The notes: generated from the letters alone by a model not told the origin. Shown: positions 44,920 through 56,882, counted from the stretch's first letter. The stretch is DNA of 64,000 nt from Hemibagrus wyckioides (GCF_019097595.1 NC_080717.1:5921001-5985000); one strand, 5' to 3'. Translations and numbers: made by a program.

Positions 44920-47900
44920 GTGATGAGTTGTGCTCTCTACCAACATGAAGACTTGTTTATGATTTCTGTAAGCATACCTTCTATCTCCTCCGGACGGAGA
45001 TCCCTGTCCTGTTGCATGACAGCAGCGTGAGATACAAAAAAACAATTAGACACATTTACTACCTAAGATATACACACTCTCCGTCCATCATCCCTTTTTT
45101 CTCCCTCTTTCTCACTCCCAGGCTCATCATGTTAAGAATCCCACTTGTAGAAAATGTCCAAAGTATGTAAGAGTGAGCAAAAAATGATGAGGGGTGAAAA
45201 TGAGCATGTGGAATAGTGAGAATTCTTACATACAACACACACACACACACACACACCATTAGTATGTGATTCACCACGAGGACTAGATTAAGTGTTGCAT
45301 GGCAACAGCCTCAGATAAAAAGATTTGAAAGGTTTAGCTTCAGAAAGACCCCACAACACACACACACACATCTACACAGTCGACATAATGGATGAGGCTG
45401 TTCACTTTAGTGCTTGAAATGATGCTTTATTCCATTTACAATGTTATTGGTAATACTAATACTAATACTACTCTCAGTGGATTATTCAGGATGGACCCCC
45501 GACCCACCTCCTGCAGCTAATCCTCTCCAGTCTCATTCATTTTACACAATCTGCCATTGTTTATGAACCTTTCTGTTATTCTGTTGATTGTCATTTCACA
45601 TCCTGATATTTGAGAGTTCTGCAGTTTTTTTGTGATTGTGATCATTGGTGAAAAAATCCAGTTTTGCTCAAAAAAGCATAAAGTATTGTCAAATATTGTT
45701 TGAGTAATGGTTGCCATAATATGATGCGAAGCTTTCCACTGTGAGATCGTGCTAAATGTCACACAAAAAGTCCTATTTTACTGATAGATCCATAGTGATG
45801 AGAACTTTGAGAATGTCTTTGCTATTATTGAAATGACGAAGGAGTCATTCCATGTCAAATCAGCATCAATTAGCAGTTTGGTCAACATGTTGGATGGAAA
45901 AAGATCATTCTTATACCTAAATGTGAAGATAATAAGACAGAAGATATACTTTTAAAGGTGTAGTCAACAATTGTGGCCGAAATTAGCTGTTTATGTTATG
46001 TTTTATGGCCTTTCCAAAGCCTCAACATTAATGGTGTATATCTTTTGCTTTGTCCTGATTGGACGAATAACGGTGGTGCGCAGAGACTCTTAATTTTTAG
46101 ATATTTCCATAGAAAGAAGTCTTTAAAAAGTCACACACTGCACCTTTAAGCTTTACTTTACTTTTTAAGAGGAGGGAGGACACAGGAAAAGCCAGAGGAA
46201 ACATGGAGATACATGGAGAGAACATACAAAACTCCACACACACAGTATCCCATGCTAAAGATTGAACCCTGGAGTTATAACACAGTAATTTTTTGGGATA
46301 GATGATATACAGGCTTTCAAGAAGCTGTGTCAGATGTATTAACATGAAGTGATGAAAGAGATGAACATTATCGATCTATAACACTCTAGTTTCACACCTT
46401 TGAACTACGGGTCAGCATTAGGCAAAAATTAAATAAATAAATAAATCAAAATGAATATACTCATGAGCCCCAAGTGTCCCCAAACCTATAGACGTACATC
46501 AGCGCTGGGACACATCATTAAGCAGGTACTGAACTGAATGAAGGTGATAACTGAGGGCATGACAGATGTTTCCATGATGATGTGTCCACATGATGATGCA
46601 AATGTTAGAAGTGGGGTTTTGGTTAATATACTGATGAGAAGATCGGATTTCTGCAATACATACGAGCTGAGCTTTACAGAAGCCCTGCCTGAGGAAGATG
46701 CACGCGGGTCCGATGATGTTGTGCAGCATAGTGCAGTTTTGGACCAGCGCATTCAGAGGCTGTTTAAACTCAGAGATTACCTCCTTCTCTCCATTGGATA
46801 CTTCGGGTGACCCCACCCCATTGATCAATCCATTACTCTCAGGCACACTCTTATGGTGGAGCCAGATATCAGTTAAGACATACAAAGTAATTAGGATCTG
46901 TTCCTGATTTGTCTTTAAAACAAGCAGTACAAAGTGTCTGAAAATCACAAAACTGGCATCAACATGGCGTTATATAATTTATCACACAGTCTCAAACAGC
47001 GCATTGCAGTGTTAATGGCTCATCTACACACAATAGCATTAAAACTTTAAAACACGTACCTTACCTTTTTTAGTTTGTGTTTTGCTGGATTGGTGCAGTT
47101 TCCCATTAGTCCTCAGTGACCTGCTATTCTTTCTTGCTTTAACCCTTTTTCTTTCAATACTTCCTTTCCTGTCTTCCTTTTCCTTTCTTTCTATATAGCG
47201 ACGTTAGAGAATTTTGCACTATTCATATTCAGCACGCTATCCTCGTTCAACAAATTCACTTTAATTAATCAGCCTCATCTTCTCATCACAGACTGTCCTG
47301 TCCTGTTCCCCTGCTAAGTCCAGCTAAGATAATGACGCAAGAAAATCTCTTTGGGGTTTTTTTTCACTCACCTTTTAAAAACTCTCCAATTAGTGTCAAG
47401 CACGCATTAACAGCCTTAACATTAACCTGCATTTTTGCACTTTTTTAGCAATCTTTCACTTCCTTTTCCATCTTTTCCGTGACTCTTGCTGCACCCGCTC
47501 ATTCACGCCTGCCTGCCCTCTTACCACAGATTGCTGCCCCGTGCAAATGACTTTTACAAGCTGGTTGAGAGAATAAGGGGGTGGGCAGAGTGAGTATTAG
47601 ACAAGAAAATGACCCTTTTTAATCCCACATTTCAGATTAAAGACGTACAGATGGACAGTGAAAGGGGAAAAAAAAGAAGAGAGTGAAGAAATAGGAGAAA
47701 AGGGAAGATGGGTAATCCAGAAGAAATGCAGAAGTGGGCAAATCAGGGTTTTTAAGGACTGCTACAGCTGACTTTACATGTTTGTGTGGTGTTTTGCTGT
47801 TTGTGTGTATGTGTGCATGCTTTAATCCTAATCTAATCACTATGCAGCGGCTTCATCTGCCACTCTTTGGCTTATATTCTAGCAAAATGTTGCTTTTGTT

Positions 47901-50900
47901 ACCAGGTTTTGCAAGTCAGTCCGGCTATATAATCCACGTTAATCCGCCTGCGTACTCATGTATACGTACAACAAAACACTCACGCTCACCTCAGCAATAC
48001 CTTTCTGTGTCTCTCTAATGTCTATAAGAAACATGAACAGATTTTAGCCCCCTGCTTACACTATATCCAACTGTTACGATACATTTAGCTGTGGGTCTAT
48101 ATAACCAGGGTCAAACTGTGTGTGTGTGTGTGTGTGTGTGTAAGGGTCTCATCAAATGAGGTCATTCTTGCTATGGGATTGCAGTTAACAAGTCAGCTTG
48201 CATTTCAAAGCCTGAGTAATTATGTGTTGTATCACACAGCATACTTTGTGTGTGTGTGTGTGTGTGTGTGTGTGGATGTTCAGTGCTTCTGAGTACCATT
48301 AGACATTAGGTGGCAGCAGAAGCGTACATCCCTTTTAGGATTTGGCTCGATTTTATGTTCCACATCAATTACAGTCAATACAGTGTACTGGATGAACTAC
48401 TTACAAAAGCCACTGTTATCACTGTAGAACATTTTTCAACCCCACAAATAAGTATTTCAACACCTATCCCTGTTGAACGAAAAATCCTGTTTACGCTGAA
48501 TTCAATTAAAACAGAAGCTTAAGTTGTTTGCCATAAATATTTAAACTACATGGCATAAAAAATGCAAAACTACAACTGTAATACTCTTACAGTAAAGGTA
48601 TTAGGATGAGACAGACATGATAGAAAGTGACGACGCTGCGATCATGTTTCATCCAGTTTTTTCTAAAGCAGTGCCATCTCTGAAAAGTTGCATTTTTATA
48701 AATATAGAGCTTAATTTATAGATTCCTGTCAAGTGAAAACTTTCACAGAAACCAGTCTATAAAACTACATGAATTGTGCTTCCAGTCAGGAAGTGGTTCA
48801 GTGTTTTCTCTAGCTGCTTTAGGTATTTATTGGGGAATCTGAGAGACAGGGTGTGTGTAAAAATCCATAATTCTTACCTGATTTAGTTATCTTACCACTA
48901 TGCAACATGTACAGAGAGGTGACAAAGTAAAGCACGAATATAAAGCGTGTTAGTAAGGTGTTTGGTCAATATAAGAGTCCAGAAGAGCTTCAGTTCTCCC
49001 CTGGTGTGGATTCTAGACACCTCTGAAACTGTCCTACAGTGATGGTTTTTCCCTGACGATATTCCTTTTAACTTCATTTTTATTGGATAGAGGTCTGGTC
49101 AGTGTATATAAGCCTATAGCATGCCATCATGCCATGTGACTGAGGCAGGGGTCATCCCGGGAGAGAGCAACCCCATTTTTCATTATCGGATAAAGGTGAA
49201 GTACTTTCTATTGATTTGTTATGATGCTTCACACTAAAGATACCAGTTGTTCCCTATAACAGTATAAGAGAAAGCAGTTTTTCCTTTAATCTGTCACCAT
49301 TCTGTATATTCAAACAGCGTGCTGTCCATTTCAGCTGAACCTTGACCAGATCTGTGCATTTTGGGAAAAAATACATGTCGCTTACCTCTAAAGACAAATT
49401 AAATAATCATGAGGCTATAGTCTTTCCCGGGAAGGTGAGCATTTCAGATTGGGTGTCTTTCCTGTTCCCTTTTCTCCGGCTCTAAAATGTCAGTACCGAG
49501 TGATTACAGCAAGATTATCCTTAGCACAGGAACGCAATACCACAAAACAGAGGTCACTGACTCGCGAGTGAAGCTTAGCAAAACAGGCCACGTTGTGTTA
49601 TCTTTTATCTTATGCCAGTCAGTCACCTACTCATTTGACTGGAAGGGAATATGCTTTGTGAGGAAGTATTCAGCGAGTCGGCTAAAGGCAGAGATTAGTA
49701 GAGACTAATTAGGAGTATCTATGGGTGTTGGTGCAACAGGGCTTTGTTAAAGTATATAATATTCATTAGCATGAAGCGCTCGTGCATCAACATGTAGCCT
49801 CATGCTGTTGTACCCAAAGTGTTGTGTGTTCTGAGATGCTTTTCTGCTCACCACGGTTGTAAAGAGTGCTTTATTTAGATACCATAGTCTTCCTTGATTA
49901 TTTTTGGCTTTTCACGTCAATCTGTTGAACATCTTTCTGTTAAGTCTGATGTATCAGCAGTTTCTGAAATACTCAAACCCAAATCCTGTCTAAAACCATC
50001 ACCCATGTCAGTGAGATCATTTTTGTTCTCCATTCCAGCTCTTGACCTGTTTCTGCATTATTACATACACTGACACAAGATTTCCTTGACCGAGTAATCG
50101 CATGAACACGCAGGAGTACATGGGGTTCCTAATAAAGTTGGTAGCTGGGATATTTCTCTGCTTAAATATCATTTATAAGAAAGTTTATTAAAGCACATAT
50201 ATACAGTATATTAAAAAATAGATCGCACCTAACTAAAATCCCAGTAGCTAAATAAAAATAGTGGCGATAATCAATTACGAACATATTTTCTAACTGACTC
50301 AATGATCGAAATTGAACGATTTAACAGGTTTAAGCATTTTATTCACAAAGCAAATTGGGGTTTTTTCCTACTTACTAATGTTATAGGGTAACATACGCGT
50401 GTAAAAATAGACTTGAGAAGAAAAGATCGGAAAAGATTTTTCATCAGTGACTCAGAAGGACAATGCTTTATCACGCAGGAACTGCTACTGCTACGATTTT
50501 GAGTGCATGGGTGTATTTGTGAATCTTTCCAGGGAGAATTTGGGCAGCCTTGCGGCGTGTTTTATGCAAATTAAGTCCTGTATCTTTTTAAAATCAGTGA
50601 TATTGACTGAGGTAAATGTTTGTAGACAAACAGGACACAGTGTTCCTGATATGTGTAGTAATCGACTTGCCTGATTTAGAACTAAACTGAGGGATTAAAA
50701 TGACAAAGTAGATGTGTAAAGTCTATGTAGTAGTTAAATATACTGTATTATAACTTAGCACATAGTTGGCACAGCTTGCAAACCATTGTTTTCACAGAAT
50801 CACATTTTCTCAAGGCCATCTCCATAAAGGATGCAGTCTATTTGTTTGTCTGTGTATATATTATGCATTCTTACTTGGCCAAACATGGAATCCACAATGG

Positions 50901-53424
50901 GCGTTAGGTCAGTATTCTCTTGCTGTTCCTTTGTCTCAGCTACCGCCTCTACATCCTCCTCTTCATCTCCATCTCCTGTTCTTTCATGCTGTGTAGACAG
51001 ACTCTGTCTCCATCCCCCGTTAGATTTAGGTGTGTTGCTGAAGGCCTCACCATTTTCAAGCTGCTTCTTCTGTTTCTCCACCGTCTTCTTGATGGCAGCT
51101 TGGACCTGTTGGCATCAGGAAGATGGTATAATATTATATGGAACTGACATGGTATGAGGCATGCATACAGTCGGCCCAGGTTTACATATCTGATCCTTTT
51201 TAAAGGAGTTAATCCTGTGTAATGGCTTTTGATATTGTGCACAGGATGGGTGAGTTGTAACACCGCTGGAACATCAGCAGCTTCAATTAAAAAACACCCA
51301 TATTTGATTAAATGAAAAATTTCAATCCTGTTAGAAAATGTCCTTTTAGTATAGGTTAATGTATGACCTTGGAATTGGCTAAATATGAGTCCTCTGGTCT
51401 GGTTAATGTAGCTGTCAGTACTGGCACAATATGGGCACTCATTAGTGGTAAAACAACAGCGCTGTCTGAAACACAAGCTGACAGTTCTGGAAAACATGAG
51501 CCTTTTGGGATTGATAGTATTTCATACAGGGAGAACTTGAGATCTTCGGATCAGCTCGATATGAATACCTCGTGTTGGTAGAACATGAGATCACCAAATT
51601 AGCACAACCTGACCACCCAGTGTTAGTAGAATTTGAGATCTCCGAATTAACATGAGCACCCAGTTTCAGAAAAGGAGAACTCTAGCTTCAGCTAGATATG
51701 ACTCCCCATTGATGGTAGAACTTGAGATATCCAGAATGGCAAAAATGAGAATTACTCAGTATCTAGATCTTTGGATTAACTCTGAGTACTCAATGTTGAT
51801 AGAACTTGAGATTTCCAGATTGGATTGATATGACTACCTAGTGTTAGAAGAACATGAGATATCCGGATTGGCAAAACTCGAGTACCCAATGTTGACAGAA
51901 CTTGAGATCTGCAAATTAACATGAGTACCCAAGGTTAACAGAACTTGAGATCTCTCCATTAACACAAATACAAAGTGTTGCTAGAACATGAGATCTCCAA
52001 ATTAGTGCAACATGACCGGCCAGTGTTCGAAAGAACCTAAAATCTCTACATCATCATGAGCCAGAAAATGAGGTCTTTGTATCAGAACAGTATGACTTCC
52101 CAGTTTCAGCTAAATATATCTTATAAGCTATCTGTTATGGCACAACATAAAGTTGATAGAATCTGAGATCTTTGGACTAACTTTTAAGTTTTCAGCCAAA
52201 GATTTCTTCAGCAATATCCACAGTTTTGGAGTCTTAGTAAAAAATTCAGATCTCACAACTGATTCATTGTAAGTTCCCAGTGTTGGTGAAACATGAGTCC
52301 TCTAGACTGGCTCAGTATGACCAACCAGTGTACGAGAAATGGGACTCCATTGGATTCAAACACCGTCAATGCCCGATGTTGGTAGACTGTAAGGTTTTCA
52401 ACCCACTACTGAGTACCCAGTGTTGTATAACATACGATTTCCAGATTGGCCATAACCTAATTACCCAGTGTTGGTTCACATCAGGATTTCTGGCTCAATG
52501 TGAGTACCTAATGGTTGTAAAATGAGATCCCTCTGGATCAAAGCATACCCAGAGCTGGTAGACTGTTGGGATATCTTTGAATTGGCTCTGAATTATCCAG
52601 TGTTAATAGAATGCAAGATCTCATGTGTGGTCAAATGAGCTCTAGGTAATGACTATACAGGAGCCTTGGTTTTTAATAGAACATGAGCCTTCAGTCCTGG
52701 ATATATCAGCTTGCTGCTCTTACTGTTGATTTGAAGCGGGCCTGGAAGCTTACTGCGTATTTCATCTTAAAAGAAAGGTCTCGGCGATGGAGATGGACCA
52801 TGATAAATGAAAATAAATCACCTTGTTGTGGTAAAAAAAAATATAAAGATGTATTTACTTAACTGAGAATATATTTCAGTTCAGTTTTACCAATGACTTC
52901 TGACGTCATTAACGTTGACCAAACATTAACATCATTTACTTATAAAATAACACTGTTGAAGCTTTTGTTTGGAAGAAAAGACATTTCATTTCACGTCATG
53001 AATTAAGCATTTAATAGCCAGGTACTCATTAATCATTAATCATCATAAAAACCTTCTGACATTTTCATAGTCATTCGAATACATAGCAGCGTAATTGCAC
53101 CTAATACGAATGAAATTCTTTACAACTTATTAACCACCGTACAATACGACGAAGTAGACACTATAATTAATTCATGTGACCATGTCTCGACGTCATCCTG
53201 CATTAAACTCACAGCATAAAAATTGCTCTCAAATTTGTACATAATAGAAGAAACAATTATCTTAGATATCTCTAGAAAACACAAGACACAGGTAAGTGTG
53301 CATTTTTGGTAGGTTTTCTCCCATAGACATGTCCACACACCTGTTTCGGCGTCCTCTCCGGTACAGCGCTCATCCCGCCACCACTGCCTCCCCCTCCCTG
53401 TCCGTCTCGAATGAGCATGAACAT
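41565..53424 (-). CDS. cabp2: Calcium-binding protein 2-like neuronal EF-hand sensor, two N-terminal isoforms
   Basis: CaBPs are calmodulin-like sensors that tune voltage-gated calcium channels in retina, hair cells and neurons. Shared exons right to left: 45008-44978, 44881-44750, 43893-43784, 43298-43151, 41590-41565 (TGA). The short form starts with 47106-47065 plus 46849-46664 (224 residues). The long form starts with 53424-53341 plus 51105-50875 (253 residues). All joints are in phase. Core: [61 protein letters not shown]3 loop [14 protein letters not shown]4 loop [12 protein letters not shown], end [10 protein letters not shown]2 is degenerate, as in the whole family. The short SQQI-TGGK spacing and [12 protein letters not shown] joint match CABP2 better than CABP1, where NMNLGGH is expected. 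EF1 reads [12 protein letters not shown], one residue short. Calling it CABP1 instead is the main alternative. Confidence 0.9.
41870..42147 (-). repeat. Nearly complete tRNA-derived SINE
   Basis: On the minus strand the head reads GGTGGTTAGCATGCTTGC ... GGGGGTTTGATTCCTGCC, with A- and B-box spacing of a tRNA. A body follows with GTGTGGAGTTTGCATGTTCT, TTTCCTCACCCAGTCCAAAA and GTACCCTGCCTTGTGCCC, ending near 41870. This is the common teleost SINE of which fragments also occur at 3633, 21450 and 46160. It lies in the last cabp2 intron. Confidence 0.8.
42306..43072 (+). mobile_element. Foldback Tc1/mariner element, family B copy 6
   Basis: Same layout as 21929-22741. A sense left part carries [37 protein letters not shown] and [11 protein letters not shown]. 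At about 42800 it switches to an antisense right part with the same words, ending CCAAAACTTTTGGCAATATG. The left terminal bases are lost. It lies in the last cabp2 intron (41591-43150), which it fills together with the SINE. Confidence 0.88.
43541..43566. repeat. (AC)n microsatellite
   Basis: About twelve AC dinucleotides in the cabp2 intron between exons at 43298 and 43784. Similar AC runs follow at about 43897-43917, 44884-44918 and 45234-45258, each close to a cabp2 exon. Confidence 0.85.
44094..44480. repeat. Degenerate ~42-base tandem array in a cabp2 intron
   Basis: Eight or nine imperfect units of about 36-44 bases, each with a core like CCTAGAGGGCACTTCATCAC followed by ATTTTCTCAC and a spacer. 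Cores end in AGG/GGG then GCAC or CACT at roughly 44203, 44245, 44287, 44330, 44372, 44416 and 44452. Units are strongly diverged, so the array is old. It lies between exons at 43893 and 44750. Confidence 0.75.
46160..46280 (-). repeat. SINE fragment
   Basis: Contains 'agccagaggaaacatggaga', 'gagaacatacaaaactccac' and 'attgaaccctgga', matching in order the head-to-body part of the SINE at 41870-42147 on the minus strand. It lies in the intron upstream of the exon at 45008. Confidence 0.6.
46664..47106 (-). CDS. cabp2: cabp2 short-isoform first two exons (myristoylated MGNC form)
   Basis: First exon 47106-47065 encodes [14 protein letters not shown] and ends in donor AAG|GTAAGG. Second exon 46849-46664 encodes 62 residues that include [20 protein letters not shown] and end in CKAQL before GTATGT. 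Met-Gly-Asn-Cys is the N-myristoylation signal shared by CABP1 and CABP2, and GPACIFLR is the family hallmark. Both exons are phase 0 and join directly to the shared exon at 45008. This form should be membrane-attached. Confidence 0.88.
48117..48274. repeat. Two (GT)n microsatellites
   Basis: Runs of GT at about 48117-48141 and 48248-48274 in the interval between the two cabp2 alternative start regions. Apart from these and the dispersed repeat at 49822, the 47107-50874 interval shows nothing I recognise. Confidence 0.88.
49822..50150 (+). repeat. Dispersed repeat, copy 2 (unclassified)
   Basis: Second copy of the repeat at 4745-5025, in the same orientation. Shared blocks: CTGAGATGCTTTTCTGCTCA, TAAAGAGTG, ATCTTTCTGT, TTTCTGAAATACTCAAA. 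This copy extends further to CTCTTGACCTGTTTCTGCAT and ends in GGGGTTCCTAATAAAGTTGG. Confidence 0.65.
50875..53424 (-). CDS. cabp2: cabp2 long-isoform first two exons (caldendrin-like N-terminus)
   Basis: Exon 53424-53341 encodes 28 residues (glycine-rich, then [11 protein letters not shown]). Exon 51105-50875 encodes 77 residues: [20 protein letters not shown], then an acidic stretch [19 protein letters not shown], ending in [11 protein letters not shown] before GTAAGA. Both are phase 0 and join to the shared exon starting DRDLRPEE. In human caldendrin (long CABP1) and CABP4 a similar xxFG(Q/K) motif precedes DR(S/E)L-PEE, so the joint is expected. The form lacks the MGNC lipid signal and should be cytosolic or cytoskeletal. 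First-exon Met choice (53424, 53418 or 53373) is open. A (GA)n tract lies immediately upstream on the coding strand. Confidence 0.78.
51365..52640. repeat. Degenerate ~47-base tandem array in the cabp2 long-isoform intron
   Basis: Roughly 1.3 kb built from imperfect units of 40-50 bases. A typical unit reads CCCAGTGTTGGTAGAACTTG then AGATCTCCAGATTGGCACAA and CATGAGTA. Starts of the CCCAGTGTT-like word fall near 51617, 51657, 51705, 51789, 51838, 51885, 51927, 51973, 52020, 52097, 52146, 52276, 52325, 52373, 52418, 52462, 52507, 52547 and 52595, a modal spacing of about 47. Two spacings near 80 and one of 130 mark decayed units. It lies between exons at 51105 and 53341. Confidence 0.85.
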
Positions 53425-53436
53425 CGCTGCAACGCT

Positions 53437-53753
53437 CTCTCTCTCTCTCTCTCACTCTCTCTCTCTCTCTCTCTCTGTAATCTAACACCTGTCCTGCCCT
53501 TCCCTGTTTGTTTCTATCTGAAGTGTCTTCACTGAATCTGTTGTTCTTTCAATTTTATTTCATTTACCCTCTTGTTAGACATGAAACGAATACAGTTCCA
53601 CGTGGCTTTCAGTGTGTAAAATTAAGCTTTTCTTTTTCTAAACTATCTTCCTTTGCCACGTATGTTTCCTTTCATCTCTTTATGATGCTCTAGTCTCTGA
53701 TTTTGTTCAGTCTGCTAACATTCTTTCCATCTCTCTCTCTCTCTCTCTCTCCG

Positions 53754-53784
<31 letters not shown>
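53437..53784. repeat. (CT)n tracts flanking the cabp2 long-isoform start
   Basis: CT runs at about 53437-53476 and 53729-53784. The first ends 13 bases from the most upstream candidate start codon of the long isoform, so on the coding strand a (GA)n tract lies in the 5' UTR or core promoter. Confidence 0.88.
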
Positions 53785-53789
53785 CTCTT

Positions 53790-56420
53790 GCTCTGTGGCA
53801 AAGTGTGGGTGTTTTATGCTTTAGGGCTGAAGGATACGGTGTCTGTTCCTCAGCATATGTACTTCTTCCTGCTGAAATTGTATCCATCAGATACCCCCTA
53901 TTGGTTCTCGCTTTCCTTATCTTATACACTCCATCTTTCCCTTCGTCAGTCATAAGGATGGAGTGTTTTGTTTGCCTCGGTCAGACGTATGGTACTCTGT
54001 GACCTTCATGCCAGGTGAGACAAGAGGAGTTGCTGCATCGGTGAATGTAATAAAGCGTGACCTGTAAATATTTGTGCACACTCATATCATTTTTATTTTG
54101 CTGTGCATTCAAGTCAAAGCTACATGCTCGTTCTGTAGTCTGCTTATTTTTCTAAAGAAAATTGGTCATTCTTTTCCCGAGCCTTTATTTAACTGTCTCC
54201 TTGCATCTTTTTGGATTTCTGTCTTTCTGTGCAATTGTTTTTTCTTGATGTGCCACTGATTAGCAATGCAGTAATTACTCATTAGCACTAAACAATAAAG
54301 ATTCCTGCTGACTCTATTGACCTTGGATGTGAGAGCCTCATTAAGAACAGATGCTGCCTTTGCTTGCCACGCTCACAGCTCCGATACATGGTGTACGGAA
54401 AACTACTGTTTGAACAAATGCATTATTCGATTAACTAAACCGTGTCTGAAAGAGCATGCAGGACATGAATTTAAGCTTGCATATGCAGGTGAATATGATG
54501 AGGAAGAAATGCACTAAATGGTTTAATCGCAAGGAAAGTAGATGTGGTGGTGTCCTTTTGAGAGCTAATTAACACTGGACTCTGTTTAAATCTACCGTAG
54601 TGGAAACTAACTAACTCTCATTACTGTACTTACATGTGCATGTTCAGTGGAAATTGTACTTCTTTAATGAAATACTAAATCATAGTATTTTATTTAATGT
54701 GCATTTTCTGAAATAAAATATTAAACTGTGGTGCATTTGAAAAACAAAACATTTAAACTAACAAAGACAAAGAATTTAAGCCAATTATTGACAATATTTG
54801 CACTGAAATTTCAAGACCCAGTCAAAATAAAGCATTTTTCTTGCTGAAAGCTTAAACCTGAGGCACTGAATACTTAGCAGCGGGAATGTCTGTGAAGGCT
54901 GAGACGACCAACTTATAGTTTTTAATTCTCTGATAGAAACACTTTGTGCTGTGGCTTTTCACAGCTCATCATCCAACCTGAGGATATTATGTACCGATAA
55001 ACCATCAGCTAGCTGAGTAAGATAGAGTAGCTAACCAGATTTTATCGGAAGAAAGCTGTGATTTCCTGTTGTGTTGAATACACCGAGCCTGTAGGAAACA
55101 CCCAGGATAATGTTTAAATGGGCAGCTAGGTGGATAAATGTGTAGCTAGAAACATGTAGGAATGCTAGCTAGCAAACAAAGCTTGCAAGCTCTTGAAACC
55201 AGTATGTGAAACAGTATGTGGCTAATCAGTTGCAAAAACACTCGTTAATAATGAAGGTGGTGTTGACTTCGGCATAGCTCACTTGGTTAGTTAACAGAAC
55301 ATAACATTGTCGGATTACTTGTGTCAGTTGTAGACATATGAAAAAGTAATTACTCAGCTAGTTTTTCAGCTCGACTCATTTACTCTCATCTGTGTCATTT
55401 TCCTGACTTGTTTTCGTCCAGTGAATTATTTCTATAGTAGTTATTTCCGTACTTTTGATCGAGGTAGTATATTTTGTATTCTATCCACCAGTGAAGTTTA
55501 CATAGATCTTATTTTGCTTCGGAAAAAATGTCTTTATTTTACTGTAGATCAGAAAATCCACAAATGATTCACTACTGTATATCAATGGGGCATCATAAAC
55601 ACTGAAACTCTGCAGCAGAAATGAAACAGGAAGATAGAATTAAGTGACACAAGTAAAATAACACTGGATATTAAGTACTATTTGCTACACAGTGGTGTTA
55701 AATGACTGTCTATTTAAAAAAAAGGGGGGGGAAAGGAGAGAGAAAATGCTTTAAATTTAAAGAGGATTTAAAGCAGCGATTGCTAATAGACAGACATAGG
55801 AGCTTGTAATGTAGACATGGTCTGGTTTTAGTCACCATTTAAAGGGTTAATCAGAATCGTGATGTTTGGTTAAGGCAGATTTTAAAACCTTAAAATAAAT
55901 AGACTGTCCTGAACTTTTAAAAATTTACTTCATATCCTACATATGAAGTATATATACCCTTCATATCCTTATATTGTGATCATTTCTGAGTCAAAGAATT
56001 CAATCAGGAGAACTATAAAATATATTTTTGGATGCTTTCAAATTCCTAGAAAGCCAACAATTAGGGAAAATCTCATCAAAATGCTATGTGTGATTGAAAT
56101 TGTACCTTAAACCAGCAGTAAAAAGGGATTAAGTGACTCAATGGATTATGTCCTGTGCCAGGTTAAGGGCAATGAGATTGCATCCTGGCCCCGGCACCAC
56201 TGACAGGCGAACTGTCTCGTTGGGATGAATTAAACATCTCATGAAAACAATCTGTTCGACCTTCTGAAAATCGCTGAGAAACACTGTGTTATATTCCCAT
56301 CTGTTCAGAAAACACCTGCCGGGAGAAACGTGTACACAAAGCATTTAGGCACTTAGGTGACTGAAATTTGTAATTTTTGGGACGTCACGCATGGAAGTTG
56401 TCAGGGTTAAAGACGGGATG
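53790..56420. other. Gene-free interval
   Basis: No exon with conserved protein sequence, no transposon protein and no long repeat was recognised here on either strand. The sequence is moderately AT-rich. Confidence 0.5.
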
Positions 56421-56424
56421 GACG

Positions 56425-56510
56425 CGGTGACAGACTGAGTTTGAACCCATGACCTCCTGAGTCACAGGTAAGTCATCTGATTAACGCTTATCACTGCTCA
56501 CAGATACAGG
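56425..56510 (-). repeat. tRNA-like SINE head
   Basis: On the minus strand it reads GATAAGCGTTAATCAGATGA then CTCAGGAGGTCATGGGTTCA AACTC, with an A-box-like start and a B box GGTTCAAAC at tRNA spacing. It is too diverged to be a working tRNA gene and lacks a paired acceptor stem. Confidence 0.5.
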
Positions 56511-56786
56511 AGGCGCCTCACTCTCATCCTCAGCTCAACTCCATTGTGTCAACCATGATGCAGAAAGGAATTAAAAATAATGAATGAGATTTAAAAGAAT
56601 TAACAAATTAAAAGAAATGATTTTTTTTGTATCAATGAACATTTTCAACAAATGTAGATTAAACAAAAAAAATTCCAAATCCCAAATGTTTATTATTCTA
56701 ATTATGAATAAATTCAATTAAAAAAAAACATTTTTCTGTGTTGATTTGTCCCATGAAAATTATACAATATACAATATTGGTTTTTA

Positions 56787-56787
56787 A

Positions 56788-56882
<95 letters not shown>
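56787..56882. repeat. Palindromic (AAT)n(ATT)n microsatellite
   Basis: About eighteen AAT triplets (56787-56839) run directly into about fourteen ATT triplets (56840-56882). The two arms are exact reverse complements, so the tract can fold into a hairpin or cruciform. Confidence 0.93.

Noticed and set aside
50800..51497. 182-codon minus-strand frame overlapping the cabp2 long-isoform exon
   Set aside because: It is in another reading frame from the phase-consistent exon 51105-50875 and would read through intron sequence.
56425..56510. Possible tRNA gene (B box GGTTCAAAC)
   Set aside because: Acceptor and anticodon stems do not pair convincingly, and the sequence runs into repeat-like DNA. 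Listed as a SINE head instead.
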